From positions 434,001-498,000 of the forward strand of contig CAWAMV010000004.1 of the NCBI GenBank assembly GCA_963783195.1: a stretch of DNA of 64,000 nt, in the 5' to 3' direction. Every line of letters starts with the position of its first letter. Position 1 is the first letter of the stretch. The notes beneath the pieces were generated by a model, which was not told where the DNA came from, did not search any database, and worked only from the letters and a program-made list of their open reading frames with translations. The translations under genes were made by a program, and so were the position numbers. Source of the stretch: Croceibacterium_B sp963783195. GTDB lineage: Bacteria > Pseudomonadota > Alphaproteobacteria > Sphingomonadales > Sphingomonadaceae. Positions 26,252 to 34,914 of this stretch are shown here, piece by piece.

Positions 26252-27076
26252 ATGCGATCCGGCGGTAATCCTGCGCCCGTTACGCGCATCGACGCCATTC
26301 GTTACGCGCGCCACGATCGCACGGCGGCGGCCAACTTCACCGCCGTGGTGGATGACCACGACCTGCCGATGCCGCTCGATTATTTCATCTGGGCGATCCA
26401 CCGCGAGGGGTACCCGCCGGTCGTTGTCGACACCGGGTTCGGGGAGGAGGCGGCCCTGGCGCGCGGGCGCATCATCACACGCTCGGTGCGCGAAGGCCTG
26501 CAGGCGGCGGGCATCGATCACCTTACCGTCGAGGACGTGATCCTGACTCACCTGCACTACGACCACGCCGGGTCGCTCGGACATTTTCCCAATGCCCGGT
26601 TCCACGTGCAGGACGCCGAACTGGCCTTCGCCACCAGCCGCCAGGTGTGCAACGCGCCGACCCGCGCGCCGTTTGACGGCGAGCCGGTCGCCGAGCTCGT
26701 CCGCAAGCTCTACGCCGACCGCGTCGTATTCCATGACGGGGACGAGGAATTCGCGCCCGGCATCATGCTGCGCCTCGCCCAGGGCCACACGGCTGGCCTC
26801 ATGCTGGTTTGCTGCGAGACGGCGCGCGGCACCGTGGTGCTGGCGAGCGACGCGGCGCATCTCTACGCCAATATCACGCGCAGGCTGCCCTTCCCGATCT
26901 TCATCGACGAGGCCGACTACCGCCGCGCGCAGGACCGCGCGCTGGAGCTTGCCGGCGGCTCGCTCGACTACCTGATTCCCGGCCACGACCCACTGGTGCT
27001 CGCCTGCTTCCCTTGCAAGAACGACATAGCCCGCGTCGACCTCCCGCCGCACACGCCACTTTCGGAGACGCAATGA
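26252..27076 (+). CDS. MBL-fold metallohydrolase, N-acyl homoserine lactonase-like
   Basis: The zinc motif HLHYDHAG is near residues 100-107. The protein has MPLDYFIWAIHREGYPPVVVDTGF and the later metal ligands in LAQGHTAGLM, ASDAAH and IPGHDP, the full ligand set of the AHL-lactonase group. This group opens homoserine lactones but also other lactones and esters. It starts 7 bp after the P450 stop and its own stop overlaps the next start (ATGA). Because it sits in a catabolic operon, hydrolysis of a pathway lactone seems more likely than quorum quenching; that is inference. Confidence 0.88.
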   Translation: MRSGGNPAPVTRIDAIRYARHDRTAAANFTAVVDDHDLPMPLDYFIWAIHREGYPPVVVDTGFGEEAALARGRIITRSVREGLQAAGIDHLTVEDVILTHLHYDHAGSLGHFPNARFHVQDAELAFATSRQVCNAPTRAPFDGEPVAELVRKLYADRVVFHDGDEEFAPGIMLRLAQGHTAGLMLVCCETARGTVVLASDAAHLYANITRRLPFPIFIDEADYRRAQDRALELAGGSLDYLIPGHDPLVLACFPCKNDIARVDLPPHTPLSETQ

Positions 27077-27963
27077 CCGTCGTTGGATTTCTCGGCCTAG
27101 GCCGCATGGGTGCCGGCATGGCGGCCCGGCTGGTCGGCCATGTCGCCAAGGAACGCGGGCGCCTGCTGGTGCACGACATCTCGCCAGAGGCGGTCGCCGC
27201 GCTCGTGGAGCAAGGAGCCGAAGCGGGCGGTTCGGCAGAGGCGCTCGGCGCACGGTGCGACATCGTCTTCATGAGCCTGCCGACGCCTTCAATCGTGCGC
27301 GACGCGGCCGCCGAGGTGGCATCGGGCGGAAACCTGCGCATCCTGTGCGACCTCTCAACATCGGGCCCCAGGCTGGCCAAGGAACTTTCCGAAACGCTTG
27401 AAACGAGGGGCATCGCCAGTTTCGATGCCCCGGTTTCAGGTGGTATCGCCAAGGCCAACGACGGCACGCTCTCGCTGATGGTCGGCGGACCGGCGGCGCT
27501 CTATCCACAAGTCCAGCCGCTGCTCGCCCGCTTCGGTACGCCGATCTTCATGGGCGAGACGCCCGGTGCGGGGCAGACGATGAAGCTGGTCAACAACCTG
27601 CTCGGCGCAGTCGCGATCGGGGTGACGGCCGAGGGGATGGCCTTCGGCATCAAGGCCGGGCTCGATCCGGCAAAAATGATCGAGGTGCTCAACCAGTCAA
27701 CCGGGATCAACTCGGCCACGCGCGACAAGTGGCCGAAGTCGGTCCTGCCGCGCACCTTCGACTTCGGCTTCGCCGCGGCGCTCAGCCTGAAGGACACGAA
27801 GCTGCTGATGGACGAGGCCGAGGCGGCCGGGGTGCCCCTGCCGCTCGGCGCGATCGTGCAGGATTACCTCGAGCGCACGCTGGCGCGCGAGGGCGAGGCA
27901 GCGGATTTCACCGCCATCGCCAAGGTTGTCGAGGAAGCGGCCGGGCTGAACCCGGACCGCTGA
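27073..27963 (+). CDS. NAD(P)-dependent beta-hydroxyacid dehydrogenase (3-hydroxyisobutyrate dehydrogenase-like)
   Basis: The N-terminal Rossmann loop is GFLGLGRMGAGM. The substrate-binding FDAPVSGG motif and the catalytic Lys in GQTMKLVNNLL (about residue 171) are present. At 296 aa it matches the beta-hydroxyacid dehydrogenase family, which oxidises 3-hydroxyisobutyrate, tartronate semialdehyde-type or similar acids with NAD(P). The gene overlaps the upstream MBL gene by 4 bp and ends the GMC - MBL - P450 - MBL - dehydrogenase operon. Confidence 0.92.
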   Translation: MTVVGFLGLGRMGAGMAARLVGHVAKERGRLLVHDISPEAVAALVEQGAEAGGSAEALGARCDIVFMSLPTPSIVRDAAAEVASGGNLRILCDLSTSGPRLAKELSETLETRGIASFDAPVSGGIAKANDGTLSLMVGGPAALYPQVQPLLARFGTPIFMGETPGAGQTMKLVNNLLGAVAIGVTAEGMAFGIKAGLDPAKMIEVLNQSTGINSATRDKWPKSVLPRTFDFGFAAALSLKDTKLLMDEAEAAGVPLPLGAIVQDYLERTLAREGEAADFTAIAKVVEEAAGLNPDR

Positions 27964-27984
27964 CAGGAGCCGAAACCCCCGCTC

Positions 27985-28806
27985 ATGCATTGGTCCCGCG
28001 TGAGGATAGCAACTTACAACGTCAATGGAATCAACGGACGGCTGCCGGTCCTGATTCGATGGCTCGAGGAAACGCGACCCGACATCGTTTGTCTGCAGGA
28101 ACTGAAGGCACCCGACGACAAGTTTCCGGAACAGGCGCTGCATGACTTCGGGTATGACGCTATCTGGCACGGGCAACCGCGCTGGAACGGCGTCGCCATT
28201 CTCAGCCGGGTGGGACAGATCGAGGAAACCCGGCGCGGCCTGCCTGGCGACCCGGACGACAGCCACAGCCGCTATCTCGAAGCGGCGATCAACGGCATTC
28301 TCGTGGGTTGCCTCTACCTGCCGAACGGCAACCCGCGGCCGGGGCCGAAGTTCGACTACAAGCTGCGCTGGTTCGAGCGGCTCATCGCGCACGCAGCAGG
28401 CTTGTTCGAGAGCGGGTTGCCTGTTGCCCTGGTCGGCGACTTCAACGTCATGCCGACCGAGCGCGACGTCTACGCGCCCGAGCGCTGGGTCGACGACGCC
28501 TTGTTTGCGCCCGAAGTCCGGGCGGACTGGTTCAGACTGATCGAGCAGGGGTGGACCGACGCCGTCCGCGCAGTGCACGGCGACGCGGTGGTCTACACGT
28601 TCTGGAAATACTGGCGGAACGCCTTTGCCCGCAACTCCGGATTGCGGATCGACCACTTCCTGCTCAGCCCGCCGCTGCGCGACCGGCTGAAGGATGCAGG
28701 CGTGGACTTGGAGGCGCGCGGCTGGGAAAAGACCAGCGACCATGCACCTGCCTGGATCGAGCTACTCGACAAGCCCCTCCGGCGCCGCAGGTCCGGCACC
28801 GGATGA
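27985..28806 (+). CDS. xthA: Exodeoxyribonuclease III
   Basis: This is an exonuclease III/AP endonuclease acting on abasic sites and 3' DNA ends. The EEP-fold motifs are all seen: IATYNVNGINGR, CLQELKAPD, ALVGDFNVMP and TSDHAPAWIEL, including metal-binding Glu and catalytic Asp-His. The 273-aa length is normal. The ATG at 27985 is some distance from GGAG; a GTG at 28000 just before RIATYNVNG is a possible alternative. It is a core DNA-repair gene between catabolic operons, 21 bp after the dehydrogenase gene. Confidence 0.94.
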   Translation: MHWSRVRIATYNVNGINGRLPVLIRWLEETRPDIVCLQELKAPDDKFPEQALHDFGYDAIWHGQPRWNGVAILSRVGQIEETRRGLPGDPDDSHSRYLEAAINGILVGCLYLPNGNPRPGPKFDYKLRWFERLIAHAAGLFESGLPVALVGDFNVMPTERDVYAPERWVDDALFAPEVRADWFRLIEQGWTDAVRAVHGDAVVYTFWKYWRNAFARNSGLRIDHFLLSPPLRDRLKDAGVDLEARGWEKTSDHAPAWIELLDKPLRRRRSGTG

Positions 28807-28824
28807 GGCCGAGGGGAAGGGCGG

Positions 28825-29064
28825 TCAGGCTGCTGAGGGCGGGGTCTCGAAGCTCTTGCGCTTGGCGGCCTCGCGGTCCTTGCGGTCCTTGTATTTCTTG
28901 AACGCGTAGCCGCCTGCGGCCATCGCGAGCATCGCCGGGATGCTGGCGCGGCGCAGGACCGAGCCGGTGAGGGCGCCGATGATCGCGCCCTTGGTGCCGC
29001 TGACGTCGGCTGTGTTGTCCGCCACCTGTTTACCGGCGATGCCGCCGAGAATCTTGCCGAGCAT
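28825..29064 (-). CDS. Small glycine-rich membrane-associated protein, 79 aa
   Basis: The start is set by AAAGGAGG eight bases before the ATG at 29064. The 79-aa product contains LGGIAGKQVAD, a hydrophobic glycine/alanine stretch (IIGALTGSV, ASIPAMLAMAAGGYAF) and a strongly basic tail (KKYKDRKDREAAKRK). This suggests one membrane-inserted helix with a cytoplasmic basic end. I do not recognise a characterised family. It converges with xthA and is divergent from the small secreted protein at 29171. Confidence 0.7.
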   Translation of the reverse strand: MLGKILGGIAGKQVADNTADVSGTKGAIIGALTGSVLRRASIPAMLAMAAGGYAFKKYKDRKDREAAKRKSFETPPSAA

Positions 29065-29170
29065 GAAAATGCCTCCTTTGGTTGGCTTTAGAACAGGCGG
29101 GCCGTGCTGCGGTTCCGCGATCATGGTTAAGCTGCTGGCGGCACGGCTTCGGACGGGATACCATCGCGCG

Positions 29171-29554
29171 ATGCTTCTGCCCCTGCTCGCTTTTGCCGCC
29201 TCGGCCTTCGCGGCTCCCACCCCCGCCGGGTACGATGGACAGTGCTTCTATCCGCCCGGGTTGGGCGATCCCGCTCCGCTGGAAGTGCGCGTGACCTGCG
29301 ATCACGTTTCGACCGATGCCAACGGGATGGAGTTTTCCGACACCAATTGGGACGCGCGGATGCTGCGCTTTTCCGGCGAGTGGCAGGACGAACGGCTGAC
29401 GGTCACCTCGGTCACCCAGCGCAACGGCCAGGTCTTCGAAGCACGAGGCCTGTGCCGGATCTACCGCACCAACGAAGAGGTTTCGGTCATCGCCTGCACT
29501 GCCGTGAACGGTGCACGGACGTGGATCGGCAACTTCCGCGTTTCGCGCATCTGA
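29171..29554 (+). CDS. Small secreted protein, 127 aa
   Basis: The ATG at 29171 gives a signal peptide (MLLPLLAFAASAFAAP) and a mature protein of about 112 aa with four cysteines (GQCFYPPG, VTCDHV, GLCRIY, VIACTA). These suggest disulfides in the periplasm. The pattern WDARMLRFSGEWQDERLTV is beta-like. No family is recognised. It ends 4 bp before the convergent tannase gene. A longer frame upstream overlaps the divergent small gene and is not credible. Confidence 0.65.
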   Translation: MLLPLLAFAASAFAAPTPAGYDGQCFYPPGLGDPAPLEVRVTCDHVSTDANGMEFSDTNWDARMLRFSGEWQDERLTVTSVTQRNGQVFEARGLCRIYRTNEEVSVIACTAVNGARTWIGNFRVSRI

Positions 29555-29558
29555 CCGT

Positions 29559-31172
29559 TCAGCTCACGCATTCGAAGCTCGCGGCACTTGCGGTATCTCC
29601 GCCGGCGTAGCGCGCATGTGCCGGGTACGGGCACAGCGGTCGTGAAACCTTGGGCGCGGTGGTGGTTTGCGCGATGATGCGCCCGGGCGCGATGTCTTTC
29701 TCGACCCAGTCGACGATGGCATCGAGCATTTCGAAGCGATCGGTCGCCTCCCCTCCGCCGCAATGGGTCATTCCCGGCACGAGATAGAGGCGCATCGCGT
29801 CCTTCGCCTGCGGCCCGCTGGATGCCAGCGCGCTCTCGAACCACCGGACCAGTTCGCTCGAGGCCATGCCCTGGTCGGACAGCCCGTTGTAGGCGATCAG
29901 CTTGCCGTGCCCGACGAATGTCGAGAGGAACGGGTTGTCGGCATCGGCCAGCATCGCGGTGGGGGCGACCCGCCCGAGCATCGCATCGAGATCCATCGGC
30001 TGCCACGGGTCGTAGGCGGGATCGGGCGGCGTCAGCTGGAACCAGCGGAGCTGGCCCAACCCTAATGTGGCGTCGGCGGCATTGGGCGCACCCGTCTCGG
30101 CCGAACCGAGGCGCATTCCGCGCCATGCGGGCCCGGCGATCCCGGTGTCGTAGTTGAACGGGCCGTAAACGATTCGCCCGTCGGGAGTGCGCGGCCCGCG
30201 CATCAGCTCGCGCATGGCGTCGGCCTTGTCCTTGCTCAAGCACGCACCCGTCTCGCCCGGCTTGCACTGCGCCATGGCGGGGTCGAAGTCGCAGCCCTGC
30301 CAGTCCTGGATCATGCCGTCGGCCAGCCCGTCGCGCGCGTCGCAGCGCTTGAGCAGGCGCGCCTTCACTTCCTGCAGTTCGGCGTCGCTGAAGGCCTTGG
30401 CCAGCAGCGGATGGCCCGCCGCATCGCGCGGCGCGATCCGGGCGAGGATGCCGAGGTTCCACACCTCGTCGAGCGCGACGCGCGAGAAGCGAAGGGTCGG
30501 GTGGCCGGCGACGATGCCGTCGAACTGCGTCGGAAGGCGCTGCGCGGCGGTCAGCGCCTGGCGCCCGCCGTTCGAGCAGCCGACGAAATAGGAATGGTGC
30601 GCGGCCTTGCCGTAGTTCCGGCGGATCAGCGCCTTGGCCGCCGCCGTGACCTTGTCGAGCGCGTTGTAGCCGTAATCGATCCGCGCCTGCTGGTCGGCGC
30701 CGAAGGTGGAGTCGACGATCGAGCCGGTATGGCCCGAATCGGTCGCAACGACGGCATAACCGCGGGCGAGGGCGACCGGACCACCGGTGCCGGTTATCGT
30801 GCCGACCGCCGGGTTCACCTGACCGTCCATCCCCCCGCCGCCCTGGAACAGGAAGCGGCCGTTCCAGTCGGCCGGCAGGCGCAGCTCGTAGCCGATGGCG
30901 AACTCCCGTCCGCCTACGCCGGAGCGCCGCGCCATCGCGCCGGTCACGCGGCAGTGCGCGGGCAGGACGATCTCGGGCGCGCCCGGACGCTGCGATGCGA
31001 GCGGCCCGGCAAGGACCCAGGCGGCCTGCTCCACGCCCAGCGCCGGGTCGGCCTCGGCCGGCAGCGCCGCGCAGCGTGCGGCCGCAGCGTCGGACGGGGC
31101 CTGCGCCGCCGCGGCGGTCGCAACCGCCAACCCGGCAGCCGCGATGAAGCGAGCCTTGTGGTGAATTCTCAT
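29559..31172 (-). CDS. Tannase / feruloyl esterase family protein
   Basis: The protein has a signal peptide (to about AAAAQA) and the tannase-family serine site GCSNGGRQ with Ser200. The family acid and base are likely in LADADNPFLS and PGMTHCGGGEATDRF. Six or more cysteines, including neighbours of the Ser and His, would form the CS-D-HC disulfide typical of this family. It is 537 aa, periplasmic or secreted, and hydrolyses aromatic esters such as galloyl or feruloyl esters. In this cluster it may release an aromatic acid or alcohol from an imported ester. It lies 18 bp after the SDR gene on the same strand. Confidence 0.9.
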   Translation of the reverse strand: MRIHHKARFIAAAGLAVATAAAAQAPSDAAAARCAALPAEADPALGVEQAAWVLAGPLASQRPGAPEIVLPAHCRVTGAMARRSGVGGREFAIGYELRLPADWNGRFLFQGGGGMDGQVNPAVGTITGTGGPVALARGYAVVATDSGHTGSIVDSTFGADQQARIDYGYNALDKVTAAAKALIRRNYGKAAHHSYFVGCSNGGRQALTAAQRLPTQFDGIVAGHPTLRFSRVALDEVWNLGILARIAPRDAAGHPLLAKAFSDAELQEVKARLLKRCDARDGLADGMIQDWQGCDFDPAMAQCKPGETGACLSKDKADAMRELMRGPRTPDGRIVYGPFNYDTGIAGPAWRGMRLGSAETGAPNAADATLGLGQLRWFQLTPPDPAYDPWQPMDLDAMLGRVAPTAMLADADNPFLSTFVGHGKLIAYNGLSDQGMASSELVRWFESALASSGPQAKDAMRLYLVPGMTHCGGGEATDRFEMLDAIVDWVEKDIAPGRIIAQTTTAPKVSRPLCPYPAHARYAGGDTASAASFECVS

Positions 31173-31190
31173 GCCGCTCTCCAGTTGGGA

Positions 31191-31970
31191 TCAGACGTCG
31201 TTACGGATCGTGGCGAGCGCGCCGCCGTCGATTTCCCACTTGGCGCCGTTGACGTAACTCGCCTCGTCGCTGAGCAGGAAGCTGACCACGTCGCCCACCT
31301 CGCGCGGCTGGCCGACGCGGTTGAGCGTGGCCGTCTGGCCCAGCTTTTCCATCCCGGCCTCGACGCTGTCGAACATCTGCTCGAGCATGCCGACGAGCAG
31401 CGGGGTCTCGATCACGCCGGGCATCACGCAGTTCACCCGCACGCCCTTCTGCGCCACCTCGCTCGCCGCGGTGCGCGTCAGGCCGACCGCGCCGTGCTTG
31501 GCGGCGTTGTAGGCGCAGGCCCCCGCCAGTCCGCGTTCGGAGCCGATCGAGGCGGTGTTGACCACCGCGCCTCTGCCACGCCGGACCATGTCGGGAAGCA
31601 CGTAGCGCAGGCCGAGGAACATGCCGCGCAAGTTGACCCGCAGGACCTTGTCGAACTCGTCGACCGGGTATTCGTGCGTCGGCGCCAGCGTGCCCTCGAT
31701 CCCGGCGTTGTTGAAGAACCCGTCGACGTGCCCGAAGGCGTCGAGCGCGGCCTGGGCATAACCCTTGGTCGCCTCCTCGTCGGAGACGTCGGCCACGTGT
31801 GCGATGGCGGCATCGCCCAGTTCGGCAGCGCGCTTCTCAAGCCCCGCGCGATCGATGTCGACCATCATCACCCGCGCGCCCTCGCGCACGAGGATTTCGC
31901 AGGTGGCGAAGCCGATCGCGCCAGCGGCACCGGTCACCAGCATGGTCCGGCCTTCGTGACGTTTGCTCAC
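31191..31970 (-). CDS. Short-chain dehydrogenase/reductase (SDR)
   Basis: This 259-aa classical SDR has the cofactor motif TGAAGAIG, NNAG in the central strand, a catalytic Ser in VNTASIGSERG and YNAAKHG with catalytic Tyr and Lys. Asp after the second strand (MVDIDRAG) favours NAD. The GTG at 31970 overlaps the preceding stop (GTGA) and follows GGGAGAG. It would oxidise an alcohol or reduce a ketone. It is coupled to the 71-aa and PYROXD2-like genes upstream. Confidence 0.9.
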   Translation of the reverse strand: MSKRHEGRTMLVTGAAGAIGFATCEILVREGARVMMVDIDRAGLEKRAAELGDAAIAHVADVSDEEATKGYAQAALDAFGHVDGFFNNAGIEGTLAPTHEYPVDEFDKVLRVNLRGMFLGLRYVLPDMVRRGRGAVVNTASIGSERGLAGACAYNAAKHGAVGLTRTAASEVAQKGVRVNCVMPGVIETPLLVGMLEQMFDSVEAGMEKLGQTATLNRVGQPREVGDVVSFLLSDEASYVNGAKWEIDGGALATIRNDV

Positions 31971-32182
31971 TTTTTCTCTCCCTTGCGGAACGGCAGCGTG
32001 ACGAGGAACCACATCAGCTTCGGAGTCAGCAGCTTGCGAAACGCGCGCGCCTGGTCGGGCGTCAGCGTGGCGGCCATCGGCATCGTGCCGAAGACCTTGC
32101 CCTTGAGCACGAGGTTGTCGCCCTGGCGTTCCACCTTGGTCACCTGCATCAGCTCGGACTTGTCGGCGGCGTAGATCTTCAC
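31967..32182 (-). CDS. Small protein of unknown function, 71 aa, translationally coupled
   Basis: A GTG at 32182 overlaps the stop of the flavoprotein gene (GTGA), and the stop overlaps the GTG of the SDR gene. The product (VKIYAADKSELMQVTKVERQ ... LMWFLVTLPFRKGEKK) is short and basic, with one hydrophobic patch near the C-terminus. It contains KVFGTMPMAATLTPDQARAF. Its place between two coupled genes shows it is real and belongs to their pathway. I do not recognise a family or function. Confidence 0.7.
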   Translation of the reverse strand: MKIYAADKSELMQVTKVERQGDNLVLKGKVFGTMPMAATLTPDQARAFRKLLTPKLMWFLVTLPFRKGEKK

Positions 32183-33756
32183 GCGACCGAGATCCCATCG
32201 AAATCGATCCCCAGGTCCTCGGCCATGACCATCGCCGTCGCGCGGCCCGCGCCGAACACCCCGCCGCCGGGGTGCTGGAACGGGCCGACGAGGTAGAGCC
32301 GCTCGATGCCCGGCACGCGGTACTGGCCGAGCTCGGGGGTCGGGCGATGGCTGCCCGACTGGTAGGTCGTGGTGGCGATTCCGTGCAGGTCGCCGCGGAA
32401 AAAGCTGGGGCTGGTGCGTTCCATGTCGACTGGGCTGTCGCAATGGTATTCGAGAACCACCTCGGGGACGTTCTCGATGTAGTTGCCCATGCGTGCGATG
32501 ATCGTCTCGGCGAACTCGCCCTTGGCCTCGTCCCAGTCGCGGCCGTCGGGGCGTTCGTAGGGTACGTAATCCCAGGCGTGGAAGATTGCCTTGCCCTCGG
32601 GCGCGCGGCTCGGATCGTGCTGGGTCAGCTGGCCAACGCCGACCAGCGGGGTGGGGCTCATCTGGCCGTAGCGCAGTTCGTCGAACGCGCGGCGCATGTC
32701 CTCGTAGTTGGCCGGCATCAGCTCGTACATCACGGCCGCCAGATCGCCTCCATCTGCGGTCTTGGCCTTGAACTTCAGCGGTGCATCGAGCGCGGCGTGA
32801 ACGGTGAAGCAGGCGGCAGGCGTGATGTGCGTGCGCAGCGCGTTCTTCGCCACCGAGGGCGAGACGGCGGGGACCATCTCGGGAAGCAGGTGAGGGTGGA
32901 TCGCGCCGATCACGCCGTCGGCGCACGACAGGCGCTCGCCGCTGTCGAGCACGACGCCGGTGGCGCGGCTGCCGTCGGTTTCGACCTCGCGGACCGTGCA
33001 TCCCGCGCGCACCGCCCCGCCGTGATCCTCGATGCAGGCGATCAGCGCAGTGGTCAGGCTGCCAGAACCGCCGACCGGCACGCCGAAGCCGAACTTCTCG
33101 AGGAAGCCGAGGAAGACGTAAGCGCCGATCCCGGTCGCCTTTTCGTCGGGGCTGACGAGGTTCTCGCCCGCCACCCGGCCGAAGTGGGCCTTGACCTTGT
33201 CGTGCTCGAACAGCTCCTCCATCAGGTCGAAGGTGCTGACCTGCGTGGTGCGCCAGATCTCGCGCCCCTCCGGACTTTGGTCCATCATCGCGGTCTGTGC
33301 GCCGAGCGGCATTGGCGGCGAGTAGAGCCCGGCCTGGATCATCGGCAGCCACTCGGCCGCCTGCCGGCTCACGGCGAGGAAGGTCTCGGCATCTTTCGCG
33401 CTGAACCGGGCAATCGCTTCGGCCGATTTCGCCGGGTCGCGATGGAGCGGCAGCGTCGTGCCGTCCTCCCACACACTCATCATCGGCACGTCGGGGAAGA
33501 CGTATTGCAGACCGTACTTGCGCTTGAGGCCGAGGTCGTCGTTCAGCAGCAGCGGATTGCCCTGGATGAAGATGTGGCTCATCGAGTGCTGGTCGTGTGT
33601 GAAGCCTGGCCGCGTAAGCTCACGGCTGACGACCCCCCCGCCGAACCACTCGTTTCGCTCCAGCACGAGCACCTTGCGCCCTGCCACCGCGAGATAGGCC
33701 GCCGCGACCAGACCGTTGTGGCCCGATCCGATAACGATGATGTCGGCGTCTGCCAT
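32179..33756 (-). CDS. FAD-dependent oxidoreductase, phytoene desaturase/PYROXD2-like
   Basis: The N-terminus ADIIVIGSGHNGLVAAAYLA is a dinucleotide-binding loop, followed by GRKVLVLERNEWFGGGVVS as in phytoene desaturase relatives. The C-terminal FAD contact is HPGGGVFGAGRATAM. At 525 aa it matches the PYROXD2-like branch, found in many catabolic clusters without a known reaction. It would oxidise or isomerise a hydrophobic substrate. Its stop overlaps the 71-aa gene. A frameshifted serine hydrolase gene ends 10 bp upstream on the same strand. Confidence 0.85.
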   Translation of the reverse strand: MADADIIVIGSGHNGLVAAAYLAVAGRKVLVLERNEWFGGGVVSRELTRPGFTHDQHSMSHIFIQGNPLLLNDDLGLKRKYGLQYVFPDVPMMSVWEDGTTLPLHRDPAKSAEAIARFSAKDAETFLAVSRQAAEWLPMIQAGLYSPPMPLGAQTAMMDQSPEGREIWRTTQVSTFDLMEELFEHDKVKAHFGRVAGENLVSPDEKATGIGAYVFLGFLEKFGFGVPVGGSGSLTTALIACIEDHGGAVRAGCTVREVETDGSRATGVVLDSGERLSCADGVIGAIHPHLLPEMVPAVSPSVAKNALRTHITPAACFTVHAALDAPLKFKAKTADGGDLAAVMYELMPANYEDMRRAFDELRYGQMSPTPLVGVGQLTQHDPSRAPEGKAIFHAWDYVPYERPDGRDWDEAKGEFAETIIARMGNYIENVPEVVLEYHCDSPVDMERTSPSFFRGDLHGIATTTYQSGSHRPTPELGQYRVPGIERLYLVGPFQHPGGGVFGAGRATAMVMAEDLGIDFDGISVA

Positions 33757-33766
33757 TCGTGTTTCC

Positions 33767-34913
33767 TCAGCTCATGGCGGAAAGGGTAATGTCGCTCAGC
33801 TTCGCGCAGCGTTCGATGTTGGCCGCCTGGCTCATGACGCCCGCGCTGCACAGCGCGAAGCTGACGTCGGCCTCGGGGTCGACCCAGAACATGGTGCTGC
33901 CGGCGCCGTAGTTTCCGAATGTCTCCGCACTGGCGAGGCTGCCGAACAGGTGGTGGAACACGCCGGTGCCTCGCACCTGGAACCCGATGCCCTGGTTGGC
34001 GGGCGGCACTTCCCACCCGGCGTTTTCGGCCACCGCGCTGGTAGAGCTGGTTGACCATGTCCCCGGTGTGGACCTTCCGTGCGAGGCGGATCATCGCCGG
34101 CGAGATTATGCGCGCGCCATCGAGTTCGCCGCCGCGGCGGAGCATTTCGGAAAACCGGTAGAGGTCGTTCGAGGTCGAGGCGCAGCCCACGTGCGGGGCC
34201 TCGACCTCGGGATCCTCGAAAAGCGCGTGGTCGCCCTGGATGTTGCGGCTGAGGTGCTGGATCGGGACAGTGCCACGCATGTCGGGCTTGACGTGCCGGT
34301 CCTTGAGGTCCCGACGCAGGCCCATGCTGGTGCTGTCCATCTTGAGCGGGGCGAACAGATCCTCGTGCAGCAGGGTCTGGTAGTTTCGGCCCTTGGGATC
34401 TGTTCGGACCAGCGCGGTGCCGAGCAGCACGTGGTTCACGAGCGGGGAGTAGTCGCACCGGGTGCCCGGCGGGACCTCGCCCGCGACGTGCTCGATCGCG
34501 GCTTCGAACAGTTCCTGCAGCCGGTCGAGGTACATGCCGGGCTTCGGCGTCCAGACCCCGGGCATCCCGGCGGTGTGGGTCAGCAGGTGGTAGAAGGTCG
34601 CGTCCTCGCGCGGGGCGCCAGTGAACTCGGGCAGCACGTCGCGCACCTTGGTGGTCAGCGCGAAGCGGCCCTCCTCGATGGCTTTCATGACGAGGACGTT
34701 GGTGAAGGCCTTTGTGACGGAGAAGATCGAGAAAACGTCATCGTAATTCAGCGGCGTCGCGCCTTCGCCGTCCTGCGCGCCGAGAGCCTCGGCAAAGACT
34801 GTCTCGCCAGCGCGGCCCACGGTCAGGACCGCGCCGAAATAGTCCCCTCGCGCGATATCGGCGAGGATGACCTCGCGCAGGGTGTCGAGCCGCTCTTTCC
34901 AGACCTTCGCCAT
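33767..34913 (-). pseudogene. Beta-lactamase-fold serine hydrolase, one frameshift
   Basis: The protein starts MAKVWKERLDTLREV and has the class C-type nucleophile motif SVTK with Ser65 and a YSPLVNH second motif. Such proteins are esterases or lactonases (EstB-like) rather than true beta-lactamases. Near 34030-34037 the frame breaks: after NQLYQR a single extra G diverts it. Skipping that base gives VAENAGWEVPPANQGIGF to the stop at 33767, with all motifs intact. The repaired length is about 381 aa. A clean single indel late in an otherwise healthy gene suggests sequence error or a very young mutation. It starts 2 bp past the SDR stop. Confidence 0.82.
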
Positions 34914-34914
34914 A

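Noticed and set aside
26252..27076. MBL protein as a dedicated quorum-quenching lactonase
   Set aside because: The zinc motif fits AHL lactonases, but the gene is embedded in a catabolic operon and no LuxI/LuxR pair is present, so a pathway lactonase is more likely.
33767..34913. True beta-lactamase (antibiotic resistance)
   Set aside because: The SVTK and YSP motifs belong to the EstB-like esterase group and the protein has no signal peptide, so a resistance role is not supported.
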